A DNA stretch of 64,000 bases, from positions 7,380,501 to 7,444,500 of the forward strand of contig NC_134084.1 in NCBI RefSeq assembly GCF_000715075.1, written 5' to 3'. Every line of letters begins with the position of its first letter. Within the stretch, counting starts at the first letter, position 1. The DNA is from Nicotiana tabacum. Lineage: Eukaryota; Streptophyta; Magnoliopsida; Solanales; Solanaceae. Positions 1 to 12,255 of the stretch are shown here, one piece after another. The notes under the pieces are model-generated. The model was not told the origin of the DNA. It saw only the letters and a program-made list of their open reading frames with translations, and ran no database searches. Position numbers and translations under genes: made by a program.

Positions 1-875
1 TGTGGATGAAAGGTTGCAGTTAGATATCTTTGTGTTGCATTATCGTTCAGTTTTCACCATTTTTAGTCATCATCATCTCAGTTCCTTATCAGTTTTCTTG
101 GTTTACTAGATCTTGGAAAAGAATACATCAACATCATAGATAAAGCAAAACAATATAAAGGCCTTTTTGGTGTAGTTTCTAATCATGTGTTTCATTTTCT
201 CAGAACATGCATTCTCTTTGATGACCTGAATCCTCTTAGGATAGTCATATTTTGCAACTAGTAAATAATTTCATGTTCTATGTGGAACTTATTTTGTGAT
301 GAAATGGCTTCCGCTGAAAAAAAGAGCTCTTGAGATTTCTATATGTACAGCCATCTAACCTTACACAATTTCTTTATGCACTTTGTTGGCAATAGGATTT
401 ACAGATATAGTATTTGTGGCCATCTTACCCTAACATACCATGCAAGTTTTTTTTATTGAGGTGGAGACTGGCTTTTCTAGCTCTGAATTTCATGTTAAAT
501 AATGAGACTTTTCAGACGCAAATCTTTGAGGGTACATCAATATTGTTCAACAGTTTCTTGGATACAGGAAAAGCCAATCCATTTACATATCAATCCAAAA
601 TGCTTGTCAATTGTAGAACTAATATAACAGAGCGAACAAATGCAGCAACAAGGAGAAATGATGACTTAGACATTTAGAGGGGTTCAGCTCCCTGAAGAAT
701 TCTGCAGAGCTGAGTATTTTGGATTGACTGAGTTTGGAGCTTTGGAGAGGGAGGAAATCCAAATACGAAGCAGAAACTCTAAACAAAATGTTATGGTGAC
801 TGCATATCTTCCTTTTATTCATATGGCTTTGGCAAAACATCCCTAAGATATGATCCATGTCAGGTACGTTAGACT
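1..875. other. 3' flank of NPF copy 1
   Basis: No gene seen here. It holds the putative 3' UTR of the minus-strand transporter; an AATAAA-like signal lies at 814-819 on the minus strand, 57 bp past the stop. In copy 2 the same site reads AATAAG. The flank is shared with 11.7-12.7 kb. Confidence 0.5.
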
Positions 876-3800
876 TCACACCTTGTCATCTTCCTCATAT
901 TCCTGAATCTTTTCGCTATGCTTAATATTCTTGTACCACTTAGCACATGCAATATAGGCAACCAAATCTATTAATGTTAAGCCAGCTAATAGAAAATAGA
1001 ATCTGTCTAAATGACCTTTGTTAAGGTTTCCTGGTATCCATCCAGGCATTTTGTCTGTTGCCGATATTTTCATCACTACGCTTACAAGTAAGCTACTCAC
1101 GTAGTTCCCCAACGATATCGATGTCATGCATAGTGCACTTCCGAAGCTTTTAAGTCCATCGGGTGCTTGTGCATTGAAAAATTCCAATTGGCCTACATAC
1201 ATGAATACTTCCGAAGCTCCTATAAAAGCATATTGAGGGACTTGCCAGAAGATGTTAAGAGAGCTCGAGCCTCCACAGTTTTTGCAGTCATTGCTCGCAT
1301 ACTTTAGCCTGTAGCACTCCACAATTCCTGCAGAAAGCATAGCCATCACTGCTATGACTAGTCCAATACCCATCCTTTGAAGTTCAGTTAGCCCAATATG
1401 ATCACCCTTGCACTTCTTAAACCTACTGACTAGTGGATTAAGAACTCTGCGGTTTAGAAATATGACGCCTGCTACACTAAGGATGTCAAAGGTAGACATG
1501 CTTGCTGCTGGAATCCTGAAGTTTGCTATTGTAGTTTTCATGGCATCACCTTGCTCAACAAAGAGCGAGGCCATTTGCGTGAAAACTACAGAGTAAATAA
1601 TGGTACATAGCCAAATGGGCAGCAGTCTCAAAATGCATTTAACCTCCTCAACTTGTGAGATAGGGCAGAGATGCCACGGGTTGTGATCCCTCTGCTTCTG
1701 GTTGTCGAGTTCCCTTGATGTCACCACTGCTGCTCTGTCCAAGAATCTGCAACATGAAAACTCTAGTTTAGTGCATTATAGAATGGTAAATAGACTAGTC
1801 ATCAATGATAATTGAATGACAAAGTCAGGTCATAAATTTGAGATTCTTGTAGACATAGCGGATTGAACTGCTAAGTGTATTTCTACATTCTACTTACTTG
1901 AAACCATGGGTGTGTAGCATTTTTCTACCACCAGTTGTGTTGTCATCGTCTTCCCCTTGGTAGAAGTCATCTTCGGTTTCTGGTGTCTCGACTCTACTCT
2001 TCTTTGTTGCTGCAACTAAAACTTGAGCAAACCTGGCAAGAGGGTTGCCACTAGACTTGAAGTGTCTGTACCTAGCAGTGCCTCCAAGAAAGAGCAATAA
2101 TGCTGCAAAAGCAGATGCTGCAGATGCCCAAAAACCAAGAGCCCACATTCCTTCATCCTCAAAGTAGTCTAAAATAGTGTTGGAGAAAAGCGACCCGAGG
2201 TTCATGAATAGGTAGAAGTAGCTGAAGAAGGCAACTTTAGAGTGAGACTCCCCTGGATGCTGCTCGTCAAACTGATCAGCCCCAAAGGTAGCAATGTTTG
2301 GCTGATAACCTCCATATCCTAGTGCAATCATGTACACAGCGATGTAGAACAGACCAATGCCCATGGTTGAATGTTCTCCACATAGAGTCGTTCGATTCCC
2401 GCAACCTTTAGGTTTGAGCAAGTAGAGTTGTGATGCTAGTGCTAGTAATGCCAATCCCTGTCAACAAAGTTCCAGACTTAGTAAGAGCAAGATAGATAAC
2501 TTATTACAATCAGAGGTGAATTCTGAATTTAAACTCGATAGGTTCAACCTTTAAGGTTCTTAGCACTGGACCCTGTGTATTTTTGAAATCATGGGGTTCA
2601 AAATTTAATATTTGTTGAAATTTTAGTATTTCTCAATATATGTATAGACATACACACAATTCTGGAAATACTGAGTTCAGTTGAACCAAGTAAACATAGG
2701 CTCCATCAGCCTGTGATTACAATCAACAATAACAATTAGCAGGAATCGCGCTTGTGCAGGATGATGGTAGCAGCCAATATTAAATCTTCTTGATTGTGAA
2801 TTATTCTGCTAGTGTATTCTTAATTGGTTTTTCAATATGTACCGAAGTATGATAGGAGGTAATGGATACTTACAGTTACATAGATGACTTGAAAAATGGC
2901 ACATGTTTTGAATCTTCCCCAGTAAGAGTCACTAAGAAAAGCACCAACAAGGGAGCATATATAAACTGTGCCAGTCCATTTGCTCACACTATTAGCAGCA
3001 TCAGCATTGTTTTCTTTCAGCACTCTTGTCAAGAACAACACCAAATTCACTCCAACTCCAAAGAATGCTAGAGTTGCTAAAGCTTGATTCACTATATAAT
3101 CAATATGGAAACCAAAATTTTATATCAATTAAACAAAAGAATAAGTAGAAGAAGTATTAGTGACATTGATAATTGAATTTTCTGGTTTGGATTAGTGGTT
3201 AATATATGCGATAAGTGTGCACTTAAGGAAATGATTGTCATTACTCATTAGTAGAAGCCTAATGCAATTTGAAAAATTGATTGTCGCTTTATCCTTTTTA
3301 AAAGTACGTACGTACGTACGTAGTTCAACTTTATTGGTTGCCTGAAATATCGATTTGTGGAGACACCATTTATTATTTTCACAACAATTTCTGCTGTTTT
3401 TTTCTTGTTCTTTATCATAATGTCCATTTCTGGATTGAGTTGGAATATAAATTCTGAATTAAGACATTATGAAACTGACCACACCTAAATAGTAGGCTAG
3501 TAGCCATTATATCATATCAATCACCCCATGATAGGACTTGCTTTCTTGGTTATTATCATGTGCTAGAAGGTTGGCTTGTCAAATGAACTTTTAGCAAGCA
3601 ATCAATGTCTAAAGTTGGACTGATAGGTTACCTGTTAGATTTGACACTTCATTATTTCTTGAATGAACCCAAGAATTCCTAATTAAATGCAAAAGGACAA
3701 TGTCTCGATGTTGAAGCAAATTCTCTATGCTATATTCGAAACTCTTGCACTTTTCTTTGAAAGTAAACACCCCATCGCTACCACACACCCATTAGCACCC

Positions 3801-6500
3801 ATATTTGTAATTTTGTACTCACGGGTAAGACATTTACCCAATAAAATAGATGATACGGGCAACCTAACGCGGATACTATCAACAACAACTACCCAGTATA
3901 ATCCCACCAAATGAGGTCTGGGGAGGGTAGAATGTACGCAACCTTACCCCTACCCTGGAAGGATAGGGAGACTGTTTCCGAATGACCCTCGGCTAAAAAA
4001 GGTGAAGGAAGCCCCGATAACAAGACAAATAGTTAGAAAGCTAAATCGGATATAGCAACAAAGAATATGGAAGGAATACCGATAACAAGTAATAGCAAGA
4101 TAGTATATTTAGACAAATAAGTCCAAGGCAGCACACGAGAATATGACTAAGTCGTGCAAGCAAACTATGGAATTACCGAAAGTACCTAACTCGGATACTA
4201 TCATGGTCAATAAATATATATGCAATACTTTTTCGTAAGTCTCCACTATTTAAGTATGGATCATCATAATTTATCCTATTCACCTGTCCAAATTATTGAC
4301 ACTGTAAAAATCGTTTTCTTACTTTTTATCATCTTATGATCTAAACAAGTCGTATATACACCCCAATACATTGTATAAATATATAAGAAGGCAAAAAGTT
4401 AGGGATAAGTGAAAGTCCAGATCACAGAATTGTCCCACCCACCCACCAAGTAGCAGAGTTTTGTCAAGGATGACGTAGTAGCCCCACCACTTCATTTCCT
4501 AGGTATGTGCCAATTGCCAAAGATGTCTTTCCCAATAGTGCATGCTTTTCTCGTCACTTCTTTATCCCTCCTCCTCTTCCACAGGAATTTTGCTATTATA
4601 GACAAAACCCTACCCCAATACGGAGGAGCCAAATACCTATGTACTTTTTTGGAATTTTTTGGTACAATCATATGATATTTGTTACCTATAAATTTTGCTA
4701 ATTCATACGTCTTTTTTTTTTTTTTTTTCAATACTCAAATTCGTAGCCTTTAATTATAAATGAAAGAATCTTACACATCCCACTAGGTTCTTCATACGAT
4801 AAAGACCTATGTACGTGTATATGTGAAAGCTATCAAATAGGCCCAGCAATAGCTCTCGAATTTTTTTGACACACGGCTTTGTTATTCTGAAAAGTGTTAG
4901 GCTTTGGCCTTTTCACTCTCTTGTCATTTTCTAGCTTCCCAACACATGATATGTGGCTTCGTTTATTACCTCACCTTATTCCACCATTATCAACCTTTCT
5001 TTTTATTGTTTTTCCATTACAAAGAAAAAGAAAAAGAAAAAGAAAAAGAAGCTCTAGCCTTAGCCTCTAGGTCCGTAAAATCATATTGGAAGTGAATATT
5101 ACTTGTTAGGATTTAGGAATATGACCTGAAAAGTTATCATAGGTCATACGAATTAATTAGAATAATTTGAAACGATGTAGTTTGTACCACAAGATTCTTA
5201 CACTTTATTCCCATGACTGAATATCTTGAACCTAGAATAATATAACACGAATATCTCAATATTGGATAGTCCAATATCTACGTGGTGAAGGTAGAAATAA
5301 CAACAGGTTGTTACTCTAAAGGGTTGCTATTTAGGAATTAACCAATATATTCTGAATTTCAGTTTTTCAGTTCAAAATTTTTAAGAGACAAATGTTCTGA
5401 ATTATTCCAAAATTAAGATTTTTATTTTAAATTCTCAGGATAAAATAAGTATTAAATAATCCTTAAATAATAACCCTAAGAATGGTTGTTCGTGTACTTC
5501 ACTCGTGGTGAAGTTATTCAAACTATATATAGGCAGATTATGATACATGCACTTAATTGATGTAGATTCTAACAGTATATACCATGTATAAAAACTGTAG
5601 CTTATCATAAATAATAATAATAATAATAATACTCTTAATCTGGATATAGCTCAAAAGAGAGATAAGCAGATGCAGATATCACAAGTTTTATCGTTTCTTT
5701 TTCGGGAGATAAATTTACGACTTTTACAATATGATTAATTTTAGGAAGAAAAAAAGGAAAAAAAGCTTACGGAGAATCATAATTCCAGCCACCCATTTTC
5801 CACTTGCTTCTCTGATTGCTGGTTTTCCATCAAGATCAACAGTTCCATCCTTGGTGCATTCTATTTCTTCCCCTTTCATCATTTTCACCTAAAAGACAAA
5901 AGATAAATAATATAGTAAATTTAGTAAACTCCATTGAAGTGTTAGATCATTTATTTATATTTATTATGTTTAAGTTCTACTTATTGACTGTAGAAGAATT
6001 TTTGTACCGTAAAGTCACCTAAAAAATAAATACGAGTAACTATTTATAAAAAGTGACATAATTAGCTAGTAACCTGAAAAATAAAGTAAGTTACCTACTA
6101 TAATATAGTAAAACATAATAATGTAAATATTATTTATAATGTCAGTATACATAAGTTAAATTTATATGTATATACAGTTCCTTGCATGAGGAAACATTTG
6201 CATAAAGAAATGAATATGCACTTCATTTAACCTTATTTCTGTCTTCAAGAAAAGAACCAAAGATTGGTAAGTGGTAGGCACTGAGAAATCGAAAGAACTA
6301 ATGATCTTTTTTTTTTCTCTATGTGTGAAATAGGTGTGTGTAGCCATTTAATGAATAAACAATATCGGAGAAAACAAATTCTCGCGAATAAGATATAAGA
6401 CTCAAACTTATCGTATATAACTAACAATCTTTATGAATATATGTCGACAAAAAAGATGGTGGGTACTAACCTCTTTGGAGAGTTCCAAGCATGCCATCAT
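876..6500 (-). CDS. NPF7.3-like: NRT1/PTR family transporter, NPF7.3 (NRT1.5)-like, copy 1; five exons
   Basis: Twelve-helix MFS transporter of the plant nitrate/peptide family. Arabidopsis NPF7.3/NRT1.5 acts at the plasma membrane of root pericycle cells in xylem loading of nitrate and K+. Exons on the minus strand: 6500-6471, 5888-5771, 3091-2874, 2457-1898, 1746-876 (stop). All introns are GT-AG and phases join exactly to give 598 codons (597 from the second of two adjacent ATGs); the Arabidopsis protein is about 614 aa. Recognisable blocks are MACLELSKE, DGTVDLDGKPAIRE, LATLAFFGVGVNLVLFLTRV, GYGGYQPNIATFGADQFDE, FFSYFYLFMNLGSLFSNT, LPIWLCTIIYSVVFTQMASL and SGIV-like ECYRLKYA. The usual helix-1 ExxER proton motif is replaced by QALAT, as in NPF7.3 (QGLAT). 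The C-terminus is acidic (YEEDDKV). Family assignment is firm; exact subgroup (7.3 versus 7.2) is inferred from the closest remembered blocks. Confidence 0.93.
2510..2720. repeat. Dispersed repeat in intron 3 of NPF copy 1
   Basis: A segment with 'gggttcaaaa...aatactgagttcagttgaacc' style ends, resembling the short repeats at 39130, 48940 and 49590. It is present in both gene copies and therefore older than the duplication. Confidence 0.35.
3882..4183 (-). mobile_element. TS-type SINE in intron 2 of NPF copy 1
   Basis: 302-bp insertion flanked by 20-bp target duplications 3862-3881 and 4184-4203 (19 of 20 identical, core CGGATACTATCA). The left end is the reverse complement of the TTG-repeat tail, followed by the conserved TS body (GGTCTGGGGAGGGTA, CTTACCCCTACCC). 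The 5' portion beyond the TS body (about 3990-4183) does not look like the standard tRNA-like head. Copy 2 has the empty site near 16020-16050. Confidence 0.85.
5023..5050. repeat. (GAAAAA)n short tandem repeat
   Basis: About 4-5 units of a six-base purine repeat in intron 2 of copy 1. Confidence 0.7.
5300..5480. repeat. MITE-like repeat ('TTTAGGAATTA' family) in intron 2 of copy 1
   Basis: Shares 'ctctaaagggttgctatttaggaatta' type start and 'cctaagaatgg' end with the elements at 41340-41550 and 41745-41955. Ends are not exactly defined. Confidence 0.45.
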
Positions 6501-6627
6501 TAGTGACTCAAAGGTAATTGCTTGAATTAAAGACTAGAAGAAAACGGTGGTAAAAGGGAAGAAATGAGTATTCTCAAAACCAATAAAGTAAAGAGGTTGC
6601 AAGTGAGTAAATGCAAGTGAGTGAAAG

Positions 6628-6635
6628 TATATATA
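6628..6635 (-). promoter_or_regulatory. Probable TATA box of NPF copy 1
   Basis: The minus strand reads TATATATA 128 bp upstream of the first ATG, at the same relative place as in copy 2. The surrounding 200 bp is conserved between the copies, so a start site roughly 100 bp upstream of the ATG is likely. Confidence 0.55.
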
Positions 6636-6994
6636 GAAGTTTGAGAGAGTTAAGTGGATGGTAGAGACTACAACGATCACAAAATTAGAAGGAAAAAAGA
6701 AAGAAAGAATAGGCATAGAACCGAATTTTTAACATGATGTTTTGGACGTAAGCATAGGATTACTTTTTTTTTGTGTGTGTATTGTGATTTAAATGATTTA
6801 ACACATCAAATTACCTAATATTGAGGGTCCCATTTAATATTTCAATATCGTTCATTTCAATGTCTTTCTAGTCTGTCAAATTGGTTCAGTTGATTTGACA
6901 CATCAAATGGTAATTAGTGTGAAGCTCTGCTGTATGATTTGGAGACCTTGGACAAACTTTGACACTTTATTAACCTTACTTAGCTTTAACTAAT

Positions 6995-7138
6995 ATGGAT
7001 TCAACCCGTGAAAGCAGTCACTAATATTTGTATTAAGGTAGACTGTCTAAGTTATACCCCTTAGGTTACGGCCCATCTCCAAAACCTGCGTGAACGCGGG
7101 ATGCCTTGTGGCTTGTGCATCGGACTGTCCTTTACATG
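6995..7138 (+). mobile_element. tRNA-derived SINE upstream of NPF copy 1
   Basis: Body 'cgtgaaagcagtcactaat...tgtctaagttatac...ctgcgtgaacgcgggatgcc' also seen at 11855, 16415, 18120 and 27765. Copy 2 lacks it: the flanks 'gctttaactaa' and 'catgagaaatta' are adjacent near 18820-18840. Exact target duplication is blurred. Confidence 0.65.
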
Positions 7139-7451
7139 CTTAATTGATCATGAGAAATTATAAGACTTATAAGATTCCGAAAATGTGTTGAGTTTTTAGA
7201 TGATATGATTACACAATTCAATATCATATTAGAGCAACGAAAGGTTATAGATTTAAGTCTTAAAAAAAGAATTTTCACATGCTTGGCTCATGAAATAATT
7301 AAATTAAATTTACACAATGAGCGAGTGTGTTAAAAATATAATTAAGTAAATAAAAGTGTGTTCTCTTTAATAACTTTGACTTTTAGATGAGATAAACCCA
7401 CACAACAAAATGATCGAATTTCATTAGATGACATTGGAATAACGTTGTTCT

Positions 7452-7743
7452 CAGTGGCATACGCAGGATTTTTCATAAGCGGTATCACTATTTTTAGTAA
7501 TGGGCCTGTAACAGTCAAAAAAAAATTGTGGAGCCAAGGGAGTTCAAACCCAAGACCTCTCACATCAAATTTGAAGCTATCAACCACTAGACTATTGAGT
7601 TGTTTTGATGCAAGTGGTGTCACTTTTAATGATTTTATCTTGTATTTCTGTTTTATTTATTATTTTTATATACATATGTAGTATAATTTTTCGACGAAGC
7701 GGTGTCCCATGACACCGCTAGGGTCCATGTGAATCTGTCCCTG
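7452..7743. mobile_element. hAT-like MITE with perfect 8-bp target duplication
   Basis: 292-bp element starting CAGTGGCATACG and ending TGTCCCTG, flanked by GTTGTTCT at 7444-7451 and 7744-7751. Copy 2 of the duplication has the unoccupied site near 19516-19523. Related elements (CAGTGGC termini) lie at 19085 and 31126. Confidence 0.8.
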
Positions 7744-8977
7744 GTTGTTCTGCAACATGAAACTCTGCTTTTCAATTAGGAGTACCATATTTTTACCAAA
7801 TTGTATCAATTTTGCCAAATTTATTGATGCCATAGCTTGAGATGAAAATCCTTTGATTCTAATATGGTAAACCAATTCTATTCTTCCTTCTTCGTAAATT
7901 TAGCTTAATGTACCTATTTTAGGCAAACACTACACTATTCCATGTTAATTCTCAAGCCAATGCAAAGAATATATTTTTTCTTTTTCCCCCTTTTTCTATT
8001 TTTGTTACTATTCTTCTCCTGCTTTACAAATATTATTACACCCAAGCAAAGGAATAAATACTGATGCCTTCTGGATTTGGTTTTGATCTAGGATTTGGAA
8101 AAATATAATTAATTTTCAAAGAGTATTTGAAAACAGTATTGCTAAAGAAGTTGTATGCTTTTGTTACCTTTTGGTAAAATACTTATAATAGCTTTTGAGA
8201 AAATTTACCTTTGGATTGTTTATCATTTCGCAGTAACCATTTCTTTTTCCAGTTTAACCATTTGGTATTTGAGTACTCGGTATTTGTGCTAGTGGAAGGT
8301 AACAAGTATCTTGTGAAATAGTCGAGGTTCAAACTGAATATATATTGGACCATAGGTGCGATGATAAGTCCAGGTGGCCCAGCTGCCCCCGGGGGGCCTT
8401 TCTCCATCTAGGGTGCAATATTCAGACTGCTTCGCCTAGCCTTTAGCCCTATGTCTCTTATCTAGGAGGTCTTCCTACACGGGAAGACTTTCAGCTCCTA
8501 GAAAAAGATTCGAAAACTTTTCTAATTAAAAGAGGATAATATGCACACACTTATTAACGACAGAAATTAGATATATAGAATGATAGAATCTTGAGCAACC
8601 AACAATAAAATGGAACTAATGGTTCCACATAAAAGAAAATATATAGGCGAGTTTGCAAAACAATTTACTTGCTTTTTATTGTTTGTTGATTCCATGTTGG
8701 ACGAATATAATGTTGCAACTTGCCAAACTTTATAGAATGAGGCTACGAATTTTTTTAATTTATAAATCCTATACACTATAGCCAGATTGGGTAATTTAGC
8801 AATTAGAGCAACAAAAGTGTACGTGTGTAAGATAAAAATGAAATTGGACAGCAGACATTCATTAGACACAAATTATGTCACAAAAGTAGTTAGTGAGCCA
8901 AATATACATGAAAAGAAGTGGAAATGACACCAAGTAGTCACTTTTAAGTATCATATTTAAAATATATCCACAGTTTA

Positions 8978-9272
8978 CTATGTATTTAAAGATTAGCCAA
9001 TTTACTCAAACTTCAGGACACGACGTCTTGAAGTTTGAACCATAAACTTCAGGATATCATATCCTAAAGTTCGGAAATTGTGTCATAAATTTCGAATCTT
9101 ATATCCTGAATTTCAAATTAGCAATTTAGAAATGCAACACTTACTCCTGAATTTCAACTTAGCAGCTCATATATTTAGGACACTAAGTCCTGAATTTCAA
9201 ATTAGCTACTCAAAAATTCAGGATACTTAATCCTGAAGTTTGGTGAATTGGCTAATCATTAAATGCATTGTA
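8978..9272. mobile_element. MITE-like element with ~27-bp inverted ends and internal short repeats
   Basis: Left end 'tgtatttaaagattagccaa' is inverted at 9248-9267. The interior repeats a motif around 'acttcaggata' and 'tcctgaa(g/t)tt' about six times in both orientations. It starts where the similarity between the two duplicated units stops. Confidence 0.6.
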
Positions 9273-9304
9273 AATTGTAAATATATTTTTAATAGCAATA
9301 ATAT

Positions 9305-10332
9305 TAGAGTCCATTACTCAAATGGTCACTCAACTATCCCAAATTATCTCCTAAAGTCATTTTTCTTTCGTTTGTAACAACAAAGTCACTGAACTATGCA
9401 TATTGCACTCAGAAGGTCACTCAACTAGATTATTTAAATTTTGGATTGCCAAATACCTATTTTACCCTCTAAATTATAAATATTTATCTTCTTTTTATTT
9501 TTTTAAAACTTTTTAATATTATGATTTTTCTCTTTTTAATTTACATTATGGACTTACCTAAATATTATTTATAAATTAAAAAATAAAAAAGTTTTTAAGC
9601 ATATATAATGTTGGAATACCAAAATAATGAGCATAGTAAAAAAATTAATTAGAATAATTTGTTAGTAATAATAATTTTAGTATTAACAATAAAAATTCAA
9701 AAATTTATTTATACAATTCAGAATGAAAGAAAATAAAAGGTTGTAAAATATATATTCTATGCACATAATATAAAAATAATTATTTAAATAAAAATGTTTT
9801 TATAATATACATTTTATATTCTTGAAAATTATGCTCAATTATATTATATATATTCCATGCACGACTTAACATAGCATATTTTACCATATACAGATAGTTC
9901 CTCTGCTTTCCAGTGATATAACTTTGTGTTGTCGGAAAGTTGGTAGAAATATAATAATATAATTGAGCATAATTTTTAAGAATATATAATGTATATTATA
10001 AAAATACCTTTATTTAAATAATTATTTTTATATTACGTGCATGGAATATATATTTTACAACCTTTATTTTCTTTCATTCTGAATTGTATAAATAATTTTT
10101 TGAATTTTTGTTGTTAATACTAAAATATTTTTAAAAAAAATAAAAAGAAGATAAATGTTTATAATTTAGAGGGTAAATAGGTATCTGGCAATCCAAAATT
10201 TGAAAAATCTAGTTGAGTGACCTTCTGAGTGCAATAGGCATAGTTCAGTGATTTTGTTGTTACAAACGAAAAAAAAGTGACTTTAGGAGATAATTTGTGA
10301 TAGTTGAGTGGCCATTTGAGTAATTGACTCTA
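9305..10332. mobile_element. Foldback element: 1-kb imperfect inverted repeat
   Basis: The left arm (9305-9850) reappears as its reverse complement in the right arm (9967-10332, with a gap): termini TAGAGTC(C/A)ATTACTCAAATGG, the 'cactcaacta' and 'gtaacaacaaagtcac' blocks, 'ttgccaaatacctatttaccctctaaattata' and the inner 'ttctttcattctgaattg' block. It is a non-coding, nonautonomous DNA element; flanking TA may be its target duplication. Confidence 0.85.
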
Positions 10333-11568
10333 TACTCAATAGGCATGTAACATGTGTAAGTCGCTTTATTATCAACTACTATCGTCTTCTCACTTGATTG
10401 ATATTTTTTTTCATTTATTAAGAGTCAATTTGATTAACTATTAAGCCAAGTCAAACTAAGGTAAATATAATTTTTCGAGGTTAAAAGTAGTACTATAAGT
10501 TAGGATAATCTTAGTAGTCCAGTTGTCTAACAGAATTTTCAATCTTGTTGGTGAGAGTTCATTCCCTACTTTGTAATCCCTTCTCCAATTTTTCCTTCAC
10601 CTTCTATTAAAGAAAGATTTTATTTTTATTTTTTTAAAAGGTTGTATAAGTTGCATTCCTCCTTATCAATTTGGTGTGGAAATGGTTAAATTTTATCTAC
10701 TTCGAATCTAGGAAAGGCCAAAACTTTTAGGACACAGGAATATATATTTCATGCTTATCGTTCCTATATTATTATACACAAATGAGGTCTTTTTGAGTTT
10801 TATACAAAAGACAGATTTAGGAGTTGAAGTTTATAGGTTCTGCTTTACAATTCTACCACATCCTGTCTAATTTAGTAGTTTCTAAATCTATTATATGTAC
10901 TTATTTAGTGAGCTCTATAATGCATATGCAAAGTCTAAGACAAAGCTATTGCGTTCGAATGAACTAGTGCCTCCTTCATTGGCGCCGCTGCTGTTTCATA
11001 CCTGTCCAAGTTGTATATCGGTTTTGCATTTGCTGCTATGCATTAGACTATGCTATTGATATATCCACTGAGGTTCTGCACATTTGTGGAAGTTTGAGTT
11101 TTTGGCACAAGAGCTTGATGATAGATTAGGACAAGTGTGAACTTTATTATCAAATTGAGTAACTTGATGTGTGAGGATTCTTATCGCTGACCCCAACTTA
11201 AGTACAATTGTTAGTTTAGAGAAATGTAAGAATAATGTAGACTATCTCGCCATTTAAAGCTATCTGAATCACATGCTATTTCTAATGTTTTGACACTTGG
11301 TTCATAAAAGTCAAGAGTGGGCACCATACTTGCATGCTGTATCTTTTCAATTTACAGTAGGAGAAAGAACTCCAAGTTAAACCAAAATGTCTGTCACTGT
11401 GAATGTTTTTAGTATTAAAATATGACTTATCAATTCGTGGGGCTGTTGATATGAGAAATGCCAATGTATTGGTTCCTTGTGATGATGTGTAGAAAAACAT
11501 GAGTACACCATTTAGCCACTGGTGGTATATATAATGGCAGTTGAAACTCATGCTAAAATAAGGCTATT
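10333..11568. other. AT-rich intergenic DNA
   Basis: No gene, RNA or bounded repeat recognised. Only short shadow reading frames occur. Confidence 0.5.
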
Positions 11569-11582
11569 ATAATAATCATTTC

Positions 11583-11676
11583 TCTACCCTTTCGGGTAGG
11601 GGTAAGGTCTGCGTACACACTACCCTTTCCAGACCCCACTAGTGGGATTTCACTGGGTCGTCGTCGTCGTTGTTGT
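11583..11676 (+). mobile_element. 5'-truncated TS SINE
   Basis: Body 'tctacccttt cgggtagggg taaggtctgcg' style followed by a TCG/TTG-repeat tail (GTCGTCGTCGTCGTTGTTGT). Flanks 11569-11582 and 11677-11690 are near-identical 14-bp target duplications (12 of 14). Confidence 0.8.
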
Positions 11677-11839
11677 ATAACAACCATTTCAAAATTACTA
11701 GTAGTAGTCATCTTGAAATTACCTCTTCATTAGCTTTCAGGATGTTTAGATCTTACTTCTTTTTTACTGTATAATGGAAAATGGAGATATGTAAAATAGT
11801 ATAAAGGTTTTCTGGTGTAATTTCTAGTGATAGGGAGCA

Positions 11840-12000
11840 TTGTCTCCGTGTGACTTATAGGTTATGGATCCGTACCGTGGAAGCAGCCACTAATGTTTGC
11901 ATTAGGGTAGGCTATCTATATCACATCCCTTGGGGTGCGGCCCTACCCCGGACCCTGCGTGAACTCGAGATGCCTTGTGCACTGGGCTGCCTTGTCTTTT
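11840..12000 (+). mobile_element. tRNA-derived SINE in 3' flank of NPF copy 2
   Basis: Contains 'ccgtggaagcagccactaat', 'taggctatctatatcac' and 'ctgcgtgaactcgagatgcc', the same family as 6995 and 18120, ending in a T-rich tail. The equivalent place in copy 1 (about 190-205) lacks it. Confidence 0.65.
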
Positions 12001-12149
12001 TCTTTTCCAAGAACATACATTTCTCTTTTATGACCTGAATCCTCTTCGGATAGTTATATTTTGCAGTTGGTAAATGATTTCATGTTTTCTGTAGAACTTA
12101 TTTTTCGAGGAAAATGCTTCCACTTAAGAGAAACTCGTGAGGTTTCAGG

Positions 12150-12255
12150 TTTCCCACCCGGTGTTCGGTACCCCTATTGGAGCCTGTTTAACACCCCCCC
12201 CCCCCCCCCCAAATATGGGACTTCACGGCACGAATGCTCCAGGCATTCAGAAACT
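12150..12255 (+). repeat. SINE fragment with a 17-C tract
   Basis: 'cccacccggtgttcggtacccctattggagcc' resembles a common solanaceous SINE body. A run of 17 C lies at 12194-12210. Absent from copy 1. Confidence 0.5.

Larger units (their letters stand above)
1..8915. repeat. Tandem segmental duplication, unit 1
   Basis: This unit matches about 11700-27615 in direct orientation: 3' flank (180-320 vs 12010-12130), all exons and introns, promoter (6730-6850 vs 18590-18680), distal upstream (7430-7451 vs 19500-19523) and far upstream (8540-8915 vs 27470-27615). Similarity stops near 8915, where a MITE begins. The left end lies within the first 100 bases or beyond the window. Confidence 0.85.

Noticed and set aside
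414..879. Small open frames in the 3' flank of NPF copy 1
   Set aside because: Not conserved as frames in the duplicated flank (12330-12738) and without recognisable domain.
1408..1596. Plus-strand open frame inside the NPF last exon (also 13271-13459)
   Set aside because: Conserved only because the opposite-strand transporter exon is conserved.
8978..9272. Reiterated 'tcctgaatttcaa' phrases considered as a regulatory array
   Set aside because: They sit inside an element with inverted ends and resemble internal repeats of other MITE-like copies here.
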